9,138 nt of DNA, taken from an uncultured Clostridia bacterium (GTDB taxonomy: Bacteria > Bacillota > Clostridia > TANB77 > CAG-508). Location of the stretch: positions 1 to 9,138 of the forward strand of contig CAKOVW010000042.1 of assembly GCA_934122125.1 (NCBI GenBank). The letters run 5' to 3'. A program made the translations under genes and the position numbers. Every line of letters starts with the position of its first letter. The first letter of the stretch is position 1. Shown in pieces: positions 5,882 to 9,138 of this stretch. The notes below the pieces were generated by a model. The model was not told where the DNA came from. It saw nothing but the letters and a program-made list of their open reading frames with translations, and did no database searches.

Positions 5882-8319
5882 TATAAATTTCCATTGGTAT
5901 ATTGTAAACCTTCTAGTTTCTCTCTATTATAGGCTTTATTCACAGCCTTGTTTATTTCATCAATATTTTCATCAATCATATCAAGCCTTACAAAATTAAT
6001 TGGCAATTCTTTAGTTGAAACAGAAAGGGTTTTACTATTGCAAATTAAAGTTACAGTTTCAACATTATTAGGAATAATTCTAAAGTTAAATCCTAATCTA
6101 TCTTTTAAATAATATTTGTTATTTTTCTTACAATTAACTCCACAGTCTGGATAACATTTATTAGTTTTACCTAAAAGACAATAACTACTAGCCATAAGGG
6201 GCAAATTGCCATATATAATCATTTCTGCGTTGATATTAGCAGTAGATAGCATATCTTTTATAAGTTCTTGGTTTAGCTCTCTTGACAGAGTTATTCGAGA
6301 AAGACCTAGCTTTCGGTATTCTTCCATAGTACTGTTGTTAAATACATTAAGTGTATAATTTCCAATAAATTCATAATCCTTGCTATATTTTTTTAGTAGT
6401 TCAAAATCGCCTATATTTGAAACAACAAATCCTTTTATGTTATATGAACTAATAATTTGATCTATAGAATTCAAGGCAATATTTTTGTAGTTTGTTTTTA
6501 TTATGCTAGGCATATATATGTATAAGTTGTAATTGCTACTAAAGTAATCAATTATATTAGAATATTTTTTATTTATGAATAATTCTAAAGGCAAATAAAT
6601 ATTAGTAATTTTTTCTTTATCTAATTTTGCATAGTCAAATTTTAAATCTATTTGTCTAAGTAATATTGAAATTTTAGGATTTTCTACATTAGGGATATAT
6701 GTGATACTTTCTTTTTGAGGTGTAGATAAATCAAATAAAGTTCGCTTAGATCTAGTTAATATTTCTTGCTCAACTTTTTCTAAAGCAGTTCGCCTTAATT
6801 CATTTAAAGTACTAATACTTGGAACATAAAGTCCATCATCTAAAAGAACAGTTATATTTTCAAAAGAAAATGGGGTATTAGTAGTTTTAGAAATTTGCTT
6901 TACAACTCTTTCTACACTAATAGGAGTTTTTAAGGCGTCAATTGGCATCATGTTAGAAACTTCTTTAATATGAATACTTGAATAAAGCTCATTGTAACAA
7001 GTGTTTTTATTTGTAGAAATTTCCATGCTAATAGGAACATTCTTTTTTATTGTAACAGTACAATTTAAAGGAATTTTTTTGTTTTCACAATTGTCGTAAG
7101 ATAATTTAGCAAAATCACTTAAAGACTTACTAGAAATTTTATAAACTTTATCTCCAACTTTAATATTGCCTTTCATACGACCAACTGTAACTTCAGTATT
7201 GACAGAGGCCTTTTTAAAATTTGTATTTTTAATCATAAGCTCGGATACTAAATATTTTGAGGACTCATTAGAAACTGAAATGGAATCTCCAAGTTCTAAA
7301 TTTTCTTCTAATTGCAAGGTAATATGTCCTTTGTTAGAATTATATTTTTTTATAGTGCCTAAATAAATTCCCATATTACTTGGCTTTTCTGGAAATATTA
7401 ATTCTTTATTATATTTAGAAGAAAGATGACCATCTGAAAATCCACCTCTATTAAATACCTGCATTAAATCATTTATGTCTTTTTCATCAATAATAAAGTC
7501 ATTATTATTTAAAATCATATCAATATATTTTCTGTAAATTCTAGTAACTGTAGCAACGTATTCGGGGCTTTTCATACGTCCTTCAATTTTAAAACACTTA
7601 ACACCTGCTTGTATTAAGCGTGGGAGATAGGCAATGCTACATAAATCTTTGGTACTTAACAAATATCCTTTATCAATTGCTTTACGCTCGTGAGTTTCAG
7701 AATTTTCACTAATCAATTCGTAAGGTAGTCTACAAGGACCTGCACATTTGCCACGGTTTCCTGAACGTCCACCAACAACACTAGAAAATAGGCATTGACC
7801 TGAATAGCAAATACATAATGCACCATGAATAAAAGTTTCAATTTCAACTCTACAATTTTTACAAATATATTCAATTTCATCACAAGAAAGTTCTCTTGAA
7901 AGAACTACTCTATCAAAACCAAGTTTTTCTAGTTCTAATACACCTTGTAAATTGTGCACTGTCATTTGTGTACTAGCATGTACAGGCAAACCAGGAATAT
8001 TATCAATTAAATATTTTGCTAAACCTAAGTCCTGAACGATTATAGCGTCAATTCCAGCACGGTATGCTTCTTTAGCCAAATCAATTGCACTTTCAAATTC
8101 ACCATTTTCTAAAAGAGTATTTAAAGCTAAGTTGGTTTTTACATTTCTTAGCTTACAATAATCTATAACTTGTTTCATATCTTCAACATTAAAATTAGTT
8201 GCGTACATTCTTGCATTAAATTGTTCTACACCAAAATATACTGCATCTGCACCGTTTTGTACTGCTGCTTTTAAACAATTCCAATCTCCAACAGGAGCTA
8301 AAAGCTCTACTTTTTCCAT
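5869..8319 (-). CDS. U32-family (DUF3656-type) protein, RlhA/TrhP-like putative RNA hydroxylation factor
   Basis: This 816-residue protein is annotated in most genomes as peptidase U32 or collagenase-like. Characterised relatives (TrhP, RlhA, UbiU/UbiV) instead act in hydroxylation of tRNA U34, of 23S rRNA C2501 or of ubiquinone, and several carry an Fe-S cluster. The first U32 barrel spans about residues 3-310, with the signature from E161 to S179 (H165-G-A-L-C169, G174-x-C176). C169, C176, C192 and C227 sit where UbiU-type proteins hold a 4Fe-4S cluster; C196 is an extra one. A beta-rich DUF3656-like middle follows (about 315-520). The C-terminus (about 560-735) is a degenerate second U32-like copy with its own cysteines C714, C722, C726 and C730. 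The start has GGAGGT (8331-8336 on the plus strand) 11 bases upstream. Whether tRNA or rRNA is the target cannot be decided from sequence; the DUF3656-like middle leans towards RlhA. Confidence 0.9.
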   Translation of the reverse strand: MEKVELLAPVGDWNCLKAAVQNGADAVYFGVEQFNARMYATNFNVEDMKQVIDYCKLRNVKTNLALNTLLENGEFESAIDLAKEAYRAGIDAIIVQDLGLAKYLIDNIPGLPVHASTQMTVHNLQGVLELEKLGFDRVVLSRELSCDEIEYICKNCRVEIETFIHGALCICYSGQCLFSSVVGGRSGNRGKCAGPCRLPYELISENSETHERKAIDKGYLLSTKDLCSIAYLPRLIQAGVKCFKIEGRMKSPEYVATVTRIYRKYIDMILNNNDFIIDEKDINDLMQVFNRGGFSDGHLSSKYNKELIFPEKPSNMGIYLGTIKKYNSNKGHITLQLEENLELGDSISVSNESSKYLVSELMIKNTNFKKASVNTEVTVGRMKGNIKVGDKVYKISSKSLSDFAKLSYDNCENKKIPLNCTVTIKKNVPISMEISTNKNTCYNELYSSIHIKEVSNMMPIDALKTPISVERVVKQISKTTNTPFSFENITVLLDDGLYVPSISTLNELRRTALEKVEQEILTRSKRTLFDLSTPQKESITYIPNVENPKISILLRQIDLKFDYAKLDKEKITNIYLPLELFINKKYSNIIDYFSSNYNLYIYMPSIIKTNYKNIALNSIDQIISSYNIKGFVVSNIGDFELLKKYSKDYEFIGNYTLNVFNNSTMEEYRKLGLSRITLSRELNQELIKDMLSTANINAEMIIYGNLPLMASSYCLLGKTNKCYPDCGVNCKKNNKYYLKDRLGFNFRIIPNNVETVTLICNSKTLSVSTKELPINFVRLDMIDENIDEINKAVNKAYNREKLEGLQYTNGNLYREV

Positions 8320-8363
8320 ATTAAATAATAACCTCCAAATTATTAAGCTATTTTAACCTTATT

Positions 8364-8378
8364 AATTGTAACACAATT
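8364..8378. promoter_or_regulatory. Operator-like inverted repeat in the divergent intergenic region
   Basis: AATTGT (8364-8369) and ACAATT (8373-8378) form a perfect 6-bp dyad around AAC, between the divergent U32 gene and the Cys-Gly gene. On the minus strand it overlaps TACAAT (8365-8370 on plus), a plausible -10 for the U32 gene, although its -35 is poor. No specific regulator can be assigned; it is too short for a Rex-type 18-bp site. Confidence 0.35.
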
Positions 8379-8416
8379 TTTACTTTTTGCATACTAATAT
8401 TATATACAAATATAAA

Positions 8417-8423
8417 AAGGAGG
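8417..8423 (+). promoter_or_regulatory. Strong RBS that fixes the start of the Cys-Gly protein
   Basis: AAGGAGG lies 8 bases before the ATG at 8432. An in-frame ATG at 8387 would put this site inside the coding region and add 15 Lys/Asn/Ile-rich residues with no RBS of their own, so the start at 8432 is preferred. Confidence 0.85.
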
Positions 8424-8431
8424 AGAACATT

Positions 8432-8587
8432 ATGCCAGAAGAATCTAGAGATTGTGGATGTGGCCGTAATAATGGTTGTGGTTGCTTAAGTAACTTATTT
8501 GGAGGTTGCGGATGTGGTGATAGTAGTATTTTATTCTTTATAATAATATTTTTATTACTATTTTGTAATTGTGGATGCAACAGATAA
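8432..8587 (+). CDS. 51-residue Cys-Gly-rich single-pass membrane protein
   Basis: This tiny protein has nine cysteines in CGC/CNC pairs: C8-x-C10, C16-x-C18, C26-x-C28, then C45-x-C47-x-C49. The last group follows a purely hydrophobic helix at residues 33-44, which is followed by only a short CNCGCNR tail. It resembles the small glycine/cysteine-rich hydrophobic proteins common in Clostridia that automatic pipelines label YjcZ-like or 'chorion class high-cysteine'; their function is unknown to me. Spore coat or membrane-surface deposition is a reasonable guess but is inference. It has its own strong RBS (8417-8423) and terminator (8597-8630), so it is monocistronic. No convincing sigma-A promoter is visible. 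CATACTA at 8390-8396 resembles the -10 of the late forespore factor sigma-G, with a weak -35. Confidence 0.8.
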   Translation: MPEESRDCGCGRNNGCGCLSNLFGGCGCGDSSILFFIIIFLLLFCNCGCNR

Positions 8588-8596
8588 CATATTATT

Positions 8597-8630
8597 AAAA
8601 GGGCAACATTTGACAAATGTTGCCTTTTTT
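8597..8630 (+). terminator. Rho-independent terminator after the Cys-Gly gene
   Basis: GGCAACATTT (8602-8611) pairs perfectly with AAATGTTGCC (8615-8624) around a 3-base GAC loop, flanked by AAAA before (8597-8600) and TTTTTT after (8625-8630). The flanking A- and T-runs allow it to work in both directions. Confidence 0.92.
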
Positions 8631-8640
8631 CTATTTTGTC

Positions 8641-8669
8641 TTGACGTAAAAATGTAACAATGATATACT
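8641..8669 (+). promoter_or_regulatory. Promoter of the secreted glucosaminidase-like gene
   Basis: TTGACG (8641-8646) and TATACT (8664-8669) are separated by 17 bases, with an upstream TG one base before the -10 (8661-8662, extended -10). It starts 10 bases after the preceding terminator's T-run and 66 bases before the ATG at 8707, so the gene is transcribed independently. Confidence 0.82.
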
Positions 8670-8706
8670 AAGTTTGTAAAAATTTATCACTTTTTAGGAG
8701 GAAAAA

Positions 8707-9138
8707 ATGTTATCAAAAAACATTTTTAATATACAAAAAATAATAAGCATTATTCTAATAATTTTAATGTTATCAAGTTTAATGATATTATTTACAAATA
8801 ACAAAGTAAGTGCTACATATAGTAGTAACTTTTCAAAATATCCTGGCTATGAAAAGCTATTAAAAGAATTGCAACAAGCTCATCCAAATTGGGAGTTTGA
8901 AATACTAGAAACTGGATTAGATTGGTCAGAAGTAATTATAGCCGAATCTACAGGAACTAAATCAGATTCATCACATGGAATAAACGTTGTACCAGCAACT
9001 AGAGGAGATGCATGGAAGTGTGCATGTAATAAAACAGTAGAAAGTGTTTGGAAATGTGCTTCAACTGCTGCTGTTGCATATTATATAGATCCAAGAAACT
9101 CATTAAATGAAAATTATATATTTCAATTTGAACAACTA
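8707..9138 (+). CDS. Secreted protein, N-terminal part of a clostridial glucosaminidase-like cell-wall enzyme (3' truncated)
   Basis: The 144 visible codons run off the window with no stop. Residues 1-36 are a clear signal peptide: K4 and K11, a long Ile/Leu core, and a VSA site with cleavage expected after A36. The mature start carries a conserved clostridial N-terminal module (Y45-P-G-Y48, H59-P-N-W62, G70-L-D-W73, Y125-Y-I-D-P-R-N131, FQFEQL at the edge). I associate this with secreted beta-N-acetylglucosaminidase/SH3-type wall hydrolases, where the catalytic domain comes later and is not seen here. Two WKC motifs (W103-K-C105-A-C107 and W115-K-C117) give three cysteines that could form a disulfide or bind metal. 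AGGAGG (8696-8701) lies 5 bases before the ATG. A role in peptidoglycan remodelling is inferred from family resemblance, since the catalytic domain lies outside the window. Confidence 0.75.
   Translation, partial: MLSKNIFNIQKIISIILIILMLSSLMILFTNNKVSATYSSNFSKYPGYEKLLKELQQAHPNWEFEILETGLDWSEVIIAESTGTKSDSSHGINVVPATRGDAWKCACNKTVESVWKCASTAAVAYYIDPRNSLNENYIFQFEQL

Noticed and set aside
8387..8431. Upstream in-frame start giving a 66-residue form of the Cys-Gly protein
   Set aside because: It would bury the strong AAGGAGG (8417-8423) in coding sequence, has no RBS of its own, and adds a low-complexity Lys/Asn/Ile stretch.
8380..8616. Minus-strand ORF opposite the Cys-Gly gene, and similar antisense ORFs at 498-734, 1547-1819, 3203-3475, 4593-4793 and (plus strand) 7166-7366
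   Set aside because: They mirror the A-rich codons of real genes (Phe/Leu/His-rich translations), have no RBS and no family resemblance.

Overview
The window comes from an AT-rich (roughly 30% GC by eye), low-GC Gram-positive bacterium, most likely a member of the Clostridia. The signs are strong AAGGAGG-type ribosome binding sites, sigma-A-like promoters, A/T-ending codons, a miaB-mutS gene order, a TGS-containing nucleoside kinase, a long U32/DUF3656 protein, a tiny Cys-Gly membrane protein, and a secreted protein resembling the N-terminus of clostridial glucosaminidases. The species cannot be named from the sequence.

Layout. Bases 1-3513 (+) hold the tail of miaB (tRNA 2-methylthiolation), a 244-residue protein with tandem helix-turn-helix-like units that I cannot name, and a complete mutS. 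These genes are 1-2 bases apart, so they are probably one transcript. mutL, often found straight after mutS, is absent here. Instead, 3534-3827 carries a self-contained cassette: a near-consensus promoter, a hairpin at the expected 5' end of the RNA, a strong RBS, a 54-codon cysteine-rich ORF of about 48% GC, and a rho-independent terminator. Bases 3843-5858 (+) form a two-gene unit with its own promoter: a nucleoside (uridine-type) kinase with TGS and tRNA-synthetase-like N-terminal domains, then an RNHCP-type zinc-ribbon protein.

Bases 5869-8319 (-) encode an 816-residue U32-family (RlhA/TrhP-like, DUF3656-type) protein, convergent with the zinc-ribbon gene. The two share one hairpin that overlaps both gene ends. 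A short divergent intergenic region (8320-8431), with an operator-like dyad, separates it from a 51-residue Cys-Gly/transmembrane protein (8432-8587, +) with its own terminator. A TTGACG-N17-TATACT promoter then drives a secreted protein that runs off the right end.

How the genes relate. Most of the window is core housekeeping: translation fidelity (MiaB), mismatch repair (MutS), nucleoside salvage, and probable tRNA/rRNA hydroxylation (U32). I see no mobile element, CRISPR array, tRNA or rRNA. The features worth a second look are the GC-discordant Cys-rich cassette, the tandem-HTH protein between miaB and mutS, the degenerate internal duplication in the U32 protein, and the Cys-Gly membrane peptide. 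I found no convincing multi-gene novel system; the best candidate for something undescribed is the single-gene cassette at 3534-3827.
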